The notes beneath the pieces are model-generated. The model made no database searches and was not told the origin of the DNA. It saw only the letters and a list, made by a program, of their open reading frames with translations. DNA of 64,000 nucleotides, taken from assembly GCA_000231825.2 (NCBI GenBank), contig JH720294.1, positions 1,649,405 through 1,713,404 on the forward strand, in the 5' to 3' direction. Of this stretch, positions 50,499 through 63,759 are shown piece by piece (position 1 is the first letter of the stretch; each line of letters begins with the position of its first letter). The position numbers were made by a program, and so were the translations under genes. This DNA is from Tetrahymena elliotti 4EA (Eukaryota; Ciliophora; Oligohymenophorea; Hymenostomatida; Tetrahymenidae).

Positions 50499-52488
50499 AT
50501 TTATTTTAGATTTTTAATATTTTGCTGATTTGTAAGGAAGCGTCCACTTAATAGTTTACTTTTTTTTTATTCTAATTATTGTTATTATTTCAAAATAAAA
50601 ATTAGTTATTACAATACCTAGCAAATTCATATGACACCAAAGTAAACCATATCTTCCAAAAATTTAATTAAATAATTAGTTCAATCAGTCAATAATTATT
50701 TACCATTAATACAAGATAAATAATACAAGTCAATCAAATTGGTGATTATAAATAATCTGACCACACAACCTGTGTCGTCATTCATTCATTGATTCATTTT
50801 TTAATTAATTTGTGAAAACCATTTCTATCAATTATGAGAATTTTTTTTATTTTAGTGCTTCTTTGAATTATCAGCTAGTACTAAAAAACCTTTTTCAAAT
50901 AGAAAAATCTAATCCCACCTTTTTTACTTTATCTTGTCAATTTTTGCTTTTTTCACTTTTCCTGATTTTGTTTTCTTGATTTTGTAAAACAGATAATTCG
51001 ATTTAGAAAAAGTCTTTAGCATTTTATTAAAATATTCTGATTTATCCTTATTTTATCAACATTTTTATAATTTACTTCTTTTTCATTTTATTTCTAAAAT
51101 AGATTTTATTTTTTTTAAATGCAAAAATAGGATTTTTTTGTTGTTAAATAATTCTGAATCAAGCAGATACATACATACTTTTGATCTCAACTAAAAAAGT
51201 AAGTTAAGCAACTTAAAATTGTAAAATTGTAAATAAGTAATCAAAAGGGGTTTTTTAATTCTTTAGTGTCTTACTGAATTTAATTTTTAAAAGTAATATG
51301 AAACATAAAACATTTCATTAAATCTTCAGTCTTCATGAAAATATTTTCTTCGTTTCTAGATTTCATTGAATGTCGATATAAGCTTTATATCACAAGGATA
51401 GTGAGTGAATGGTATTTTAATTTAGAATTACTTTTGAGCCTTACAAATGAGTGATAAGTATTTATTTTTAGTGAGAGATAGAAATAAATAATTTGTAAGT
51501 AAAGCGGAATATTGTAATCGTAAAGAAAAAAGTATAAAAAAAAGAGACAAAAGTAAATAAATATAACACAATACTATTAATTTCATTTTTATACAAAGAA
51601 ATCAAATACTCATGTCAATACTTTTTACCATTTTATAGCAAAGTGTAAATTAAAAGAATTTCAGTATTTGTATGCTGATATTACTGTTCTTCATCACAAA
51701 CATTAAAATTGTCATAGCAATGCAAATATTTATACTGTATGAAATGATTTATTTTTGCCTTTTTAATAAATAGATATTATATTTACCATCTTTCTTCATA
51801 TTTACTTAAATTTAACGAAATCCATACCAAACATAGGATTATTTTTAAAATTAAAATAATGAATAATTATTTTTGAGAAGTGATTGAAACTGTTTTAGAA
51901 ATTGACTGCTATATTTATAAATTTAATATTAGTAAATAAATAAGATTGGTATTTTGTCAAAGAAATTAAATTTGGATTTAATTTTCTGATACTTTGAGAA
52001 ACACTATTCTAAGCTCTATTCCTATTTTATTTATTAAAGATAACTAAACTTTTGTGATTTGATTTGTAACTATTTTAATTAAATCTAATTACTAAAAAAG
52101 GCTCGTTAATTAAAAAAGTGAGATTCCTCTAATCATAACCATCCATTTGTATTTGTTTCAATTTGTATTTGAATAAGAAAATAGAAGGTTTATTATTAAC
52201 ATGTGAAAACTTAAAATACTTCTATTATTTTATCTCTTAATACATTATGTTTGCCTTAAGAAAATTTAAGAAATTGAGAAAAAAAAGTGTTAAATATTCA
52301 TTAATTGTTTTGATTTGATTTGACTTGGTTTTGTTTGAATAAAATTTTTAAATATTTTTGAACAGCCAGCAAAAATAACAAGTAAAATAATTTAAATAAA
52401 TAAATAAATAATAAAAATTTTAGCATTTTTTGACAAAATAATTAACTAAGAATGAATAGCTTAATATTTATTTTAATCTTATTTTGAA
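50499..52488. other. spacer with one possible tiny gene
   Basis: Mostly AT-rich. On minus near 51640-51720 a frame reads YKYLHCYDNFNVCDEEQQ and ends at TGA, preceded by a CATACAG acceptor-like end. No upstream exon joins it in frame with certainty, so it stays unassigned. Confidence 0.35.
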
Positions 52489-54217
52489 TCATTTATAATT
52501 TGTTGAAGATTTAGATGCTCTGTGATCTTTTGAAGAGGGTCTCTTTTATGTAGGAATTTATGTTGATGCAGAAGATATAGATGAAATACTCTTTTTATTT
52601 TCTCCTAAAAAAGGAAGATTATTATTTATTGGAGGTAGTTTTTATAAATCTGATGACCCTATAGAATTCATTGAAGGTATTTTTTTATCTCTTGCTGACT
52701 AAGAACTGGTTCTTTTATGAGTTTCTTTAACAGATTAGACCGAACTTGAAGAAGGTGGTCTGTTACTTGTATTGTAATTATTTGCAGATTTAATAGAGCT
52801 TGAAGAAGGTGGTCTATTATTGATATTGTTATTTTATGATTAAATAGATGATGATGAAGGAGGTCTCTTCATATTACTAGTCAAAGAAGCAGTAGTTGGT
52901 ATTAATTAAGTTGTATTTGATTTAATTTCAAAAGCAGAAGATATTGATTAAGACTTTATTCCTGGCTACTTACCTGATAGGGGTTTTAAAGGAGGCTTAA
53001 CTTCCTTTGTAAGTAGAACTGATTATTTACTTCCAAGCTTAATATCTGCTTGCTTTAATCCTAATCTTTATGCACTTGAAAGATTTTTAGAATCCTATTT
53101 TAAACTTTAACTTTAAATTTCTTGTTTAGAAACAAATGGTTGAATCAATTCCGTTTTAGCATTTCTCTCTTTCTTTTTGGTAATTACTGGTTTTTTTAAT
53201 TATTTATCATCTAAATCTATATTATCAACTTTATCTTTTTATTCTTTTTCTATATCTTCTTATTTTTCTTAATCTTCTTCCTCTTCACTTCCATCTTGTT
53301 CTTCTTCCTCTTATTCTTCTTCACCTTCATCTTATTCTTCTTCTTCTTCCTCCTCCTCTTCATCTTCTAATTCATCTGTATCATACTCATCTTCTGTTTT
53401 CCATCCATCTTCATCATCTTCTACTTCATACTCATCTTCATATTCTTCTCCATCATTGTAATCATATTCATCTACTTCCTCTTCTTCACCCCATTCTTCT
53501 TCTTCTTCCTCTTCCTCAGCTTCTTCCTCATCAGCTTCTTTTTCTTCATCATCCATCTAATAAACTATTAAGTATTAAAACATAAAATAAATATATTTAA
53601 AGCTATATCAAATATACTCATTTAGAGTGAAATAGAGTGATGCAGAAAATATAGAAAAATTAATTATTGAATAATAAATAAATAAATTACAATCCTGTTT
53701 ATATTTTCTCAGCATATCCCAGAAAAGGAGAAATGTTTCATTATTAGGATCTTTAGCAAGAACTTTTGATATAATAAATAGTAAATAAGCATTCTCAATA
53801 TTTGCAGAAAATAATTTTGGATACTTTTTGCTGCCATAAATTCTGCTTCATCGTAGTTTCTAGATTTTATTTCTAGCAAAAACTATTAAAAAACAATAGA
53901 TTTGTAAATAATTGTTAATGGATAATAATTACTCTATATTCAAGTTCTTTATCTTTCATTACATGTTTTATTAATTTTTCTGCTTTTTCTACTTTTGAAA
54001 AATCAGCTACTTCAAAATCTTCTTCTTCCTCATCTTCATATTCTTCCTCCCCTTCTTCTTCTCCATCTTCATCTCCTTCTCTATCAGCATCATTTTCTTT
54101 TTCATTTACTTTCTCCTCTTTTTATGCACTTGACTCTATTTTTTCTGTATCAAATTTTACAGACTTGCTTTTATTCTAATTTTCGCTTGCTTGATTAGCT
54201 TATACAATTTCAGACAT
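52489..54217 (-). CDS. Glutamate-rich protein, ERICH2-like (496 aa)
   Basis: Four exons (53933-54217, 53825-53882, 53691-53762, 52489-53564) give 496 residues, and all phases close. Residues 1-95 are acidic (EEEGEEEYEDEEEEDFEVAD). Residues of about 96-140 form a compact TPR-like helical piece, FLLEIKSRNYDEAEFMAAK then ILAKDPNNETFLLFWDMLRK. This resembles the conserved repeat of glutamate-rich protein 2 (ERICH2), a sperm-flagellum-associated protein in animals; the match is from memory. A second very acidic stretch follows (D/E over about 100 residues). The tail is Ser/Pro-rich with three RPPSSSS repeats. The protein is probably soluble. It shares a 512-bp divergent spacer with the CEP164-like gene, which fits a ciliary or basal-body role. 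Confidence 0.75.
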
Positions 54218-54729
54218 TTTAAGTGATAAATATAAAAATTATGAGTTTGCTTTCCTTTTTAACTTTTGCTAAAAACTTTTTAACAGTATAATTCTTTGTG
54301 TTTGATCTAAAATTTGGACAGTTTAAGATTTTAAAAATATTGAAATAACAAAAAATTTGATAGAAATTAGTATTAAAAAGGATTCAATTTGATTTGATAT
54401 ATCAATAGATATATAAGCATTTGATTATTTGATTTGTTTGTTATTGTTAAAAAAATAGTTTGTAAATGAATCAATTAATTAAATAATTGAGTTTTTAATT
54501 TTGAAATCAAAGATAGATTATGCATGATCAATCAATCAATCAATTAATTTTCTGAAATCAAAGTTAATAATTATAAAATATTGTGTTGATTCATATATTA
54601 ATAGAATAAATTAATTTATCCGAAAAAGTATCATTTACATAAAAATAATTTAATACTCAAGTCAATTCACAGGTTATTTATTACTCCATAAAAAGATTAG
54701 TCAAAGCTGCTTGTTGTTGATAAGTGTAA
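54218..54729. promoter_or_regulatory. Bidirectional promoter spacer
   Basis: This 512-bp AT-rich spacer lies between the start codons of the ERICH2-like gene (minus) and the CEP164-like gene (plus). It contains a short aatc repeat at about 54532-54545. No conserved element such as an RFX-type X-box was recognised by eye. Confidence 0.5.
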
Positions 54730-57700
54730 ATGTTTGGGAAATATCCTACACCGCAGCTGTAGAATTAATATAATTAATATGGGAATGATGAAGAAGAATA
54801 TGATGATATGGATGAAGAAGGAACTATTCCTTTGGAGGAAGATATAGACTCTAATTATGACCCAAGTGAAGACGGTAAATTTAAATTATTTAATAAATAA
54901 ATTAAATGAATGTCTTTTTTTATATTTAATTTTATATTTTGAAAGAAATTATTGAGTATGCAGAATATTTGGGGATGGATCCTAGGGTAGATAGGGAGTT
55001 TTTTTATATTGCTAGAGAAGGATTAAAAGCACCTTTACCAAAGCCTTGGAGAGCTATGAGGAATTCAAAAGGAGAGATATTTTATGTAAATTAAGTAACA
55101 AATGAAATGACATTCGTCCACCCTTGCGATGAGTTTTATAAGAATGAGTTTTTTAAGGCAAAGACTAAAAATTCTCAAAAGAAGTAATAAAATAGCATGC
55201 AACAAAGTAGAAATCAGCAAGAAACAAAAAATAAAATCAACTTTAACGGTCCTTAGCAAAAATTAAATCCACCAACATAATTAGGTGCTTTAAAACCTAA
55301 AGGAATACTTTCATCATCAAATAATAATTCTTTGCTTTTGGGTAAAAATAATATGTAAAGCAGTGTGCTAAATAATAACTCATTCTTAGCAAGTGGAAGC
55401 AAGAATAATTCAATTTAAATGCAAAATTTTGGGAGTAATAATAAATAAATGTAATAAAAAAATGAGAGTGTTTTAAAAAATGATAGTATGAATTAAATTC
55501 AATTTTAAAATAACGATAGTATAATGTTGAGTAAAAGCATTTATGCTTAGGGATAATATTCATCTAATATATAAAATAATTAGCCATCTAATGAAGTGTT
55601 TATATTTGATGAATAAAGTAGCAATCCAATTAATAATAGAAATAATAAAGGAAATCCCTTTCAAAAAAATGATAATAGTTATTAGTCTTTTGAAGATAAT
55701 TAGTATGATCAGCATAATTTTATGAAGAGTTCAATGAATCAAAGCAGAATGGAAGGTCTTGCTGGTGAAAGTAATAACAATATTAGTGAAAATAAGCAAA
55801 GAGGTCCTATGTATACAGAATAATCGGATGTGATGAATGATGATTAAATAGAAGAAGAGCTGCATTTCTTTGAGAACTACTTGAAAAAATAATATTAAAA
55901 TTAGACTGAGGAATATGAAAAATAACTTAAATCTAAAAAAGAAGAATATGAATAGAAGAAGAATACAGATTAAGTAAAATAAATGAACAAAAGAGAAGAA
56001 TTAGAGTAAGAAAAAAATAAAAAATAATCAGATGTATAAAAGAAGTTGTCTTAAATCAAGGATAAAGTGAAGAAAGAGAAATATAATGAATTGATTTTGG
56101 AGATGGATAAGTAGATAAAAATTATTAAATAATAACATGAAGAAAATGTAGAAAATACAAACAAAAGAGCAAAAGAAGATTATTAATATGAAATAGACCA
56201 ATATCAAGAAGATAAATAAAATTAGTATTCATATAAGATAGAAGAGCAGAAAAAGAAATAATAACGAAGGGAAGAGCTAATTGTATAAAATAAAGATAAA
56301 ATAGAAGCTGCTAAAAAGAGGTTGAGTATCAAATTTTAAGAGATTGAAGTGGAATTATAATATGAATATTTGAAAAAAATTGAATAAGCAGAGGTTGAAA
56401 TTGAATTAGAAAATTAACAAGATCAACAAAATTATGTTAAAGAGCTTTAAGATGAAGAAAATAGAATCTACAAAGTAAAAATTTCATTTGGTTTGTCTTT
56501 TTAAATTTCATTTGTTTTAGTTAATCAATAGAGATGAAAAAGATGTCTAAAAAGAAATCTTTTAAAAGAAAATCCAGCTCAAGGATTTGTATTAAAGAAA
56601 GTATGATGTTAAAAAATCTGAAGAAATGAATAAAATCTCTGATAAATTGAGAAAATTTCATCAAGAACAGTAGATTCTCCTTGAAGAAAAAATAAAAAAA
56701 GAAGAGAAAGATTTTATCAATGACTTGATTTAGTAAAAATTGAAAGAGCCCTAAAAAATATTCTAAAAATAAATGGATGATTTGTAATCAAGTTATCAAA
56801 TTAAATTTCAAGACATAAAGCATAACTACTAAAATTAAATTAAGGTAAAATTTCTCATTTATTATTAAAAAAAGATATTCAATCTGATTTAAGATTATTT
56901 AAATTGAAACAATCTATATTTTTAGATTTCTAATTTATTCAATAGCACCTACTTGATTTCATCAAGCAACTAAAGTATTTTAAAAATCATAGTTGGTTCA
57001 AATAAAAACAAAACCCCATCTAATGCTAGAATTTCAAATCATCTTTTCAAAGCAAAACTAGAAATAAAAATGTCTAATTAGACATTAACATACAAATGTA
57101 ATATGTACATTATTGCTTATAAATTAGTCTTGAAGAAATGAGATCATAATTAATAAAATCAATTACTCTTTAAGATTATTTTTTTTGAAAATTTGAAAAA
57201 AAACTAAACTTTCTTAATCTAAACTTACCTTGAAAAATACAAACATAAATATTTTTATCAAGGAATTTACTATTTATTTGACAATTTTAAAAACTCTGAT
57301 TGTTTCAAATTTTGAGGATAAAACAAACTTTTTGATTCTTTTTATGTTCAATATAGATTTAATAAGATTCTTACTTCTATTTTTATAATTTGAACATACA
57401 GAACAATATTTCTTCTATTAGCCATTATAAAAAATATGTGAGAGAAAAAACTAAAAAATAAATGTATTAATTAATATATAGAATTATGAAGTGTAAGGAC
57501 TAAAAAGAATTAATGATTTAAGGAGTGAACTGGAGAAGGAAAATTAAAAGTTGCTAAATTAATCGTTTAATAGTTATTATAGTAGTAATATAGATATTTA
57601 GTAACAAAAAGTACTAGATGAACTCCAATAAAGTGTTAATTTGAAGAAATAAGATTTGAAAATAGTGAAACAATAATCAAAAAATATTTAAAACGATATG

Positions 57701-60001
57701 AGTAAACATCTTATGATATAAGACTTGTTAGAGTCTGAAAATAGAGTTGACTTTTTGAAATAATTATCTGGTAAAAAAACAGAATAAATTGATAGCTATG
57801 GTAAAATGTTATCTTATACTGCTTAATAAGGGTTTATAAATTCTCAAAATATCTTTAATTCTCATAGTTAGTATAAATCTTCAAATAAAAAATATGATTT
57901 ACCTTTGTAAATTAATAATTTGTAAATGAATTTAAATACAAGTAAAAACTAAGACAATAACAATGGGTAGTAGCACCAAAATGAATTTAAAAACTAATTT
58001 AGTCATCATAAAAATAATATGTATGTGGCTAGTGATTAGGAGTAAGAAGAGCCTATTTCTACTTTTCTTCACTAAAATCTTCAGTAATTAGCATACTAAA
58101 AATAATAAGAGAGACATGAGCATAATCATGTATAATAAATTTAGGATTCAAATAATCCTCCTCATTCTAATAGAGTTATATTCCCAGATGATGACAGTGA
58201 TGATGATTTTCATGATTCTTTTACTTAAGAATAACAAAGATAAAAATATATAGGAGACTCTGAAAAGATTAGAGATTAAATTAATAAAGCACCTCATGGT
58301 AGAGAGGATGATAGCTTACAATAATATAATGAAGAGTTTTACTAAAATAATATGCCACTCCAAAGACAAGACCTAAGTAATAGAAAAAGTAGTAATGGTT
58401 AATCATAGAATTAATAAATACTAATACATAACTAACTAGAAGAAGAAGAAGAAAATTAATTTGAAGATGATTAACATGAATAACAATAATTCTAAAATTA
58501 GTAATAGCAATATTAAGATAATAATGATGATCCGCTAATCTAATTTTTAGATGAAGAATGGCAGTAAATAGATCAACTTAAAGAAGAACTCAGATTTGAT
58601 AAAATTATTATTAAAAAATCTTATGAATTTTTGTAATATGAAAAAAATAAAATGAAATAATAAGTGTAGCTCATTGAATCTAATTCTCATTAAAGCTAAG
58701 AAAGTTAAAATAAAATTAAATCTATGAAAAATAAACTCTAATAACTCACTGATGCTTTTAACTAAGATGTTTAAATAACAAGACAAAATCAGAAATTCCT
58801 CTAAAACAGAGAAGAGGCTCTTTTTGAAATAGAAGATCTGCTTGAATCAGGAAACTTTAGCCAAGAAGAACTATCTTAAAAAATTGACAACTACTAAAAG
58901 TCTGTTGTTTAGTATGTTTATCCTAAACTTAACAAACAAGTAAAAATATCTTTTTCTTCAATTTCATTTCAATTTTTTAGCTTTTATTTACCATCTCATT
59001 AAATTTTAAGCTTTCCAACTACTCATTCATCCTTACAAAAAATAAGCTTATAAAATAAATTTTTTAAAAAAAAATCCACTTAAATGATTTGCATAAAGTT
59101 ATATGGCTATTCTATTCCTTTTAATATTTTGTTTCTTAGTTTTTTTCTAATTTTGGGCATTCGTAAAATGAAAAACTTTTTAGTTCATCTACATTATTTA
59201 TTTTAAAGTAGAAAAGAGTTATTAGATTCTTCAAAGGATATTAAGCAATTTCAATAGAAAATAAAAAAAAGATATTACTTTGATTTATTTTTTCAGATTA
59301 TTATAAAATTTTGATTCAAAGAAACCTTTAAAATTATTTTGATTGAGATGATAAAAACATATTTTTTGAATATAAATTTTTTTTTCATATTGATAATTTT
59401 ATTTTAATTGAATGAAAAATATTGTAATTATTAATAAATTTAATTTAAAAAAATAAACTTAGATCAGAGAAAACTAATAGGTGGCTGAACATAGCAAAGG
59501 AAATATGTCAATAGAGGAACTTTTGTAAAAGACTTTTGATCTTTCATAACACTATGGAGAATTTACAACAAACTTTTAACTAAGCAATTATCAAACATAA
59601 TATAAATAATAATTAGACAAATAATTATAATTATATTAAATGGAAAAATAATTCATAAAAGAAGATACTAATATTAATCTAAATTCAAGAAAACATAGTA
59701 AGTATTAAAACTTTTTATATACAGATGCAGAGTAGCTTGAATAGATTTTTGAAGAACATACAAGTTGGCTTAAAAATATGAAACAACAAGTAAATTAATG
59801 AATTAGTTTAAATTTTTTATATTTATTTTATGCTTTTTAAAAATTATTAAGCTTAATAATGACTTGTATAGCAATAGATACAGCTAAAACTCAACCAAAA
59901 GAAAATAAATAAACTTTTCTTATGATAATTTAAAATAAAAAATGTTAGCAGCTAATCTTCTAACTAAAAGAATAGGAAACATGGCCGTTATTAATCTATG
60001 A
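54730..60001 (+). CDS. CEP164-like WW-domain distal-appendage protein (about 1301 aa)
   Basis: Seven exons: 54730-54874, 54946-56474, 56521-56844, 57482-58939, 59463-59697, 59725-59789 and 59852-60001. All phases close. An acidic start leads into EYAEYLGMDPRVDREFFYIA, then REGLKAPLPKPWRAMRNSKG and EIFYVNQVTNEMTFVHPCDE. This is the N-terminal WW module that characterises CEP164 (APLP-x-W ... IYY-N ... HPCDE-Y). It docks TTBK2 and acts in ciliogenesis at centriolar distal appendages in animals. An N/S/Q-rich linker follows. Long coiled coils (about residues 370-660 and the last 300) contain acidic and Q-rich runs. The length is close to animal CEP164. I expect a basal-body location. The 27-nt intron 59698-59724 is frame-neutral and may not be real. 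A 637-nt intron (56845-57481) could hide an extra exon. Confidence 0.88.
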
Positions 60002-60718
60002 AAAATAATAATGAAAAAACAATGAATAGGTGAAAATAATTATTTACCATTCTATATTAAAATATAACAACAAAAAAAAAATAATAATAATAAAGTACTA
60101 ACACAATTTAATAAAACACTTTTTAATTAATTGTACATATTTATAAACAAATTTATATCAATCTTTATCACCATCTATAAAATTCGCTCTTTTTAAGTTT
60201 AACCTTTTTACTTTCCATACAATATTTTGTTAAATAGTGGCAATTTTTATCTTAACAATAAAAAACAAAAATTAAACAATCACTTATTAATAAAATACTT
60301 TTTAAATGATTGAAAATACTTCTTAGTTTGCATTAATTGTAAATGTCAATCTAAATAACACTAATTCAATTTTTTGAAAAGAATACAAAAAAAGTAAATT
60401 TAGCAAAATTTTTACATTAAATAGTTATATGGCACCGCTTTTAGTTTTTTATATGTTATTCTTTATTAAAATACAACAACAGCAACAACAAAAATAATAA
60501 TTTAAACCATAGCTTATTATTCAAATAATTTCTAATTAATTGAATTAACAGTAAATATTTACAAACAACAAACTTATACAATGTTTATCACTCACCATTT
60601 ATAAAAATGTAAAGAATACTTATTAAATTTATTATAAAAAGGTTATTTACCTCAAATTTTGTTTTTTATTTACAAAAGATTAAATCTTCTAAAATAAATT
60701 AATCAATCAATCAATCAG
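60002..60718. other. convergent 3' spacer
   Basis: The sequence between the stops of the CEP164-like gene and the coiled-coil gene is AT-rich with imperfect CAA/AAT trinucleotide runs (about 60060-60090 and 60473-60492) and an atca/gtca repeat at 60700-60720. No gene was seen. Confidence 0.5.
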
Positions 60719-63700
60719 TCAAGAAAGTTTCTATTTTGTTTCTCTAAGATTGGCCTTTGATCTGTTATTTAAAAAATATTATTATTTATTCAATAAACTA
60801 ATTTGTTTTTATAGAAAAAGAAATGAATAAAATTGAATACTTATTGAGTCATCTAAAATATCTTTTTATCGGGAATTATATTACCCAGAGTGGCTAGAGT
60901 AATATTGTTAAATGGGTGTGCTATTAGCGGAATAGTGGTTATTTTATCTATGAGAAGATGAGTCTATATTGTTTGAGCTTTTATTATTGTTATTATGAGT
61001 ATTTGTATTGTGTTCTGATAAGTAGTTGTTTGCATTATGATTTGATGAGTAAATACTTGCTGTATTATAAACTTAAGGAATCAAATTTTAAGCAACAGAA
61101 ACTCTCTAAGTGGTTGTATTAGATTCAAAATTATTATAGTGGTGATACTACTTATAGTTATGAGCACTTATAGGGGAAATAGCAGCTGAATTAATATTTT
61201 ATTCTTTTTCATAATCATCGTCATATTAACTTTGTACATTTTTATTAAAACTATTAATTGTATTAATATTTTCTTAGTTATAATGTGATTGATTATTCTC
61301 AGTTTTTCTTTATTTTTTTAATTTATGTTAAACTCTACTACTTTTTTCAATCTACTTTTAAGTTGAATCTTTCAAATTTAAATACTTTTCATTCAATGTT
61401 TGATTTAAATGAGAAAGAGTAGAATTTAAATTCTTAGACAATTTTAAAATAGAATTTATATCCACTTCTTCTTCAGTATTGTTATTGTTGATTAAAAGTA
61501 ATTTATCTAGATCTAATTAATATTGATTGAGCTGATTGAATGACTATTATTTTACTTTATTTACATCATTTAATATTTTTTCAATCATCCAAAGAGCTCC
61601 TTCCATATAAATAACCTTATCATATAAAGAAGCATCTTCTTCTATTTATCTTATTTTATTCTTTGCTTCTTATAATTCCTCCTTTCCAATTCTTATTTCT
61701 GATTCGTATTCTTAAAATAATCTAATCGCATCTTAAAAGTAAATAATTTTCTCTTACTACTTGCATTAATGAGTATTTCCATTCAAACTTCCTGCCCTAC
61801 TTGGTCTTTTGTTAAAAAATATTAAATTAATTAAAAAAATGTCATTTAAATTTGTTTAATTTAATACATACATTTTAAATAAACCGCCTATTTTATTTTT
61901 TTTTAGTTAATATTTTAACTCTTAATTATTTAGATATAAAAAATAAAATGAATGAATAGTTTCTTTATGGAAAATATCTGTTTTTTATTTTTTGAATTAA
62001 AAAAAATTAAATGCAAAAAGAATAAATAATTAATTAATATGCACTACGGTAAAGGAAGAGTTGTGTTGAGTGTGCTAAAATCATTTTCTTTTCTAGTTTT
62101 GCTTAGCTCAGATTTTAATCTTTGAATTTTTTTCTTTGCTTAAACTTCATCATAGGTTGAATTCTTATTAATCTGTTTTTTCAACTCTTTATTTTCAGTT
62201 TCGTATTGCTTTTTGAGTTTATCAACAATAGCTTTTTCTTTATTGGACCAGATTTGATTTAATCCAAATAGTAGCTCTTCAATAACCTCTTCTGTTAGTT
62301 TTTTATTGTATTTTTAGCTTACTTAAAAGGCAAATTAAAAAGCATCCCTTGGCACCCAGAGCTACTTTTCATTTATATCTTGCTATTTAATTTAAGAAGA
62401 GCAGCCACAACAATTTCTTTTGATTGTGCTTTACTTTAAATCAACTGATGATGAATTTTAATTACCCAACTTACAATTCTTCAAAAAATTAGGGTTATTT
62501 TTTAAATATCTTATAGACATGCTCTCTTCTGCCATAAATGAAAGCTCCTTATACTAAATTAGAATAGTTTAAACTTATATACAAGTTTAATAGAAAATAA
62601 TAAATTACTTCTTAAGTTGATTTCAATAACTTTAACAATCTTTCAATGTCTGATTTCAGATAATCCATTTCTACCTAGTTAACCCCATTAACTTGTTTTT
62701 CATTATATATTTCTTCTAGATATTTCTCAACCTTTTTAAAATTAAAATAATAATTAAGATCATACAATAATTTTCACTTAAAAGAATTTAAAAAAGCTAA
62801 AGAATTATTATTATATATATTTGAAGAAGAATCAGACTAAATATAAGAATTAATAAAGAATTATTTAAATTTTGAAATTAAAGGAAATGAATAAAAAATT
62901 ACTTGCTATAATCTATCTTTAATTCTTTCATTTTCTACAGATTTATTTTCGAACTATTCAATTAATTTAGAATTTTCATTCATAATTTCTTTATTTGAAT
63001 TAATCATTCTTTAAACTTAATCCTTTGACTCTTAAAGCTATTATCTTAGGTCTTCCAAGATTCTATCTTTATCTTCAAGACTTTATTCAATCATATTCGT
63101 ATTTACTCTTGATTTTTCTAAAATCTTTTTTTAAAATTTAAAATGAAATTATTGTAAAAATATCGAAATAATTTTACCTCTTTTTAACTGATAGCATATT
63201 GTTCAAGCTTTTATGATAGCTCACTAATTTATTTTGTTTGTGTTTGATTTTAACTAACCAATTTAGCTATTTTTTAATGACACTATTCTAATTCTACTTC
63301 TTAATCTTTAACTTTTTTGATTAAAAGCTTGTTTGAGTCTTTAGCTTTTTATAGCAGAATTGCATCTGTTTGTTTAGGTATGTGAGGAATTTTAGAGATA
63401 TTTAATGAAATGTCATTATTATTATGGTTGCTATCAAATTGCTCACAAATAGAATCATCATTCTATTTCAAAGTTTGATTATTAAAAGAGTTATTCATAT
63501 GATGAGGTGCATTAGTATTCAAAAAGCTTGCATTTATATTTGTTTTGCTGTTATTCAAATGCTTTTTACTCTAATAATATTAATAGTATCAACTTTTTTA
63601 AAAATAATCATGAAATTAATTTATTTTTACATCTTTCATTGTTTTCCACAAATTTGTTAATCTTTCTACATCTTTTTTACTGAGAAGATCATCCTCCTCA

Positions 63701-63759
63701 TCTTCATTATCATAATTTGTGATATTTTTACTTCCTAAACAGAAAGATCTTGAAACCAT
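60719..63759 (-). CDS. Coiled-coil protein, unassigned (817 aa)
   Basis: Six exons (63631-63759, 63178-63570, 62903-63124, 62609-62731, 62048-62547, 60719-61805) give 817 residues with all phases closing. It starts MVSRSFCLGSKNITNYDNED. Residues of about 100-320 are coiled coil (ELSQKLEQYAISQKE, IEQSLEDKDRILEDLRQQ). A cysteine cluster RNCCGCSSQ and a conserved-looking helical part LWVPRDAFQFAFQVSQKYNK follow. More coiled coil (NKELKKQINKNSTYDEVQAK) leads to a tail rich in N/S/H/Y. No enzyme motif is seen. The neighbouring CEP164-like gene and the composition suggest a basal-body or axoneme scaffold; that is inference. The final 40 residues are less certain. Confidence 0.78.

Noticed and set aside
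53995..54198. Plus-strand frame rich in leucine and histidine
   Set aside because: Antisense of the acidic N-terminus of the ERICH2-like protein.
55065..55563. Minus-strand frames within the CEP164-like gene
   Set aside because: Antisense of a clearly coding exon that carries the WW domain and linker.
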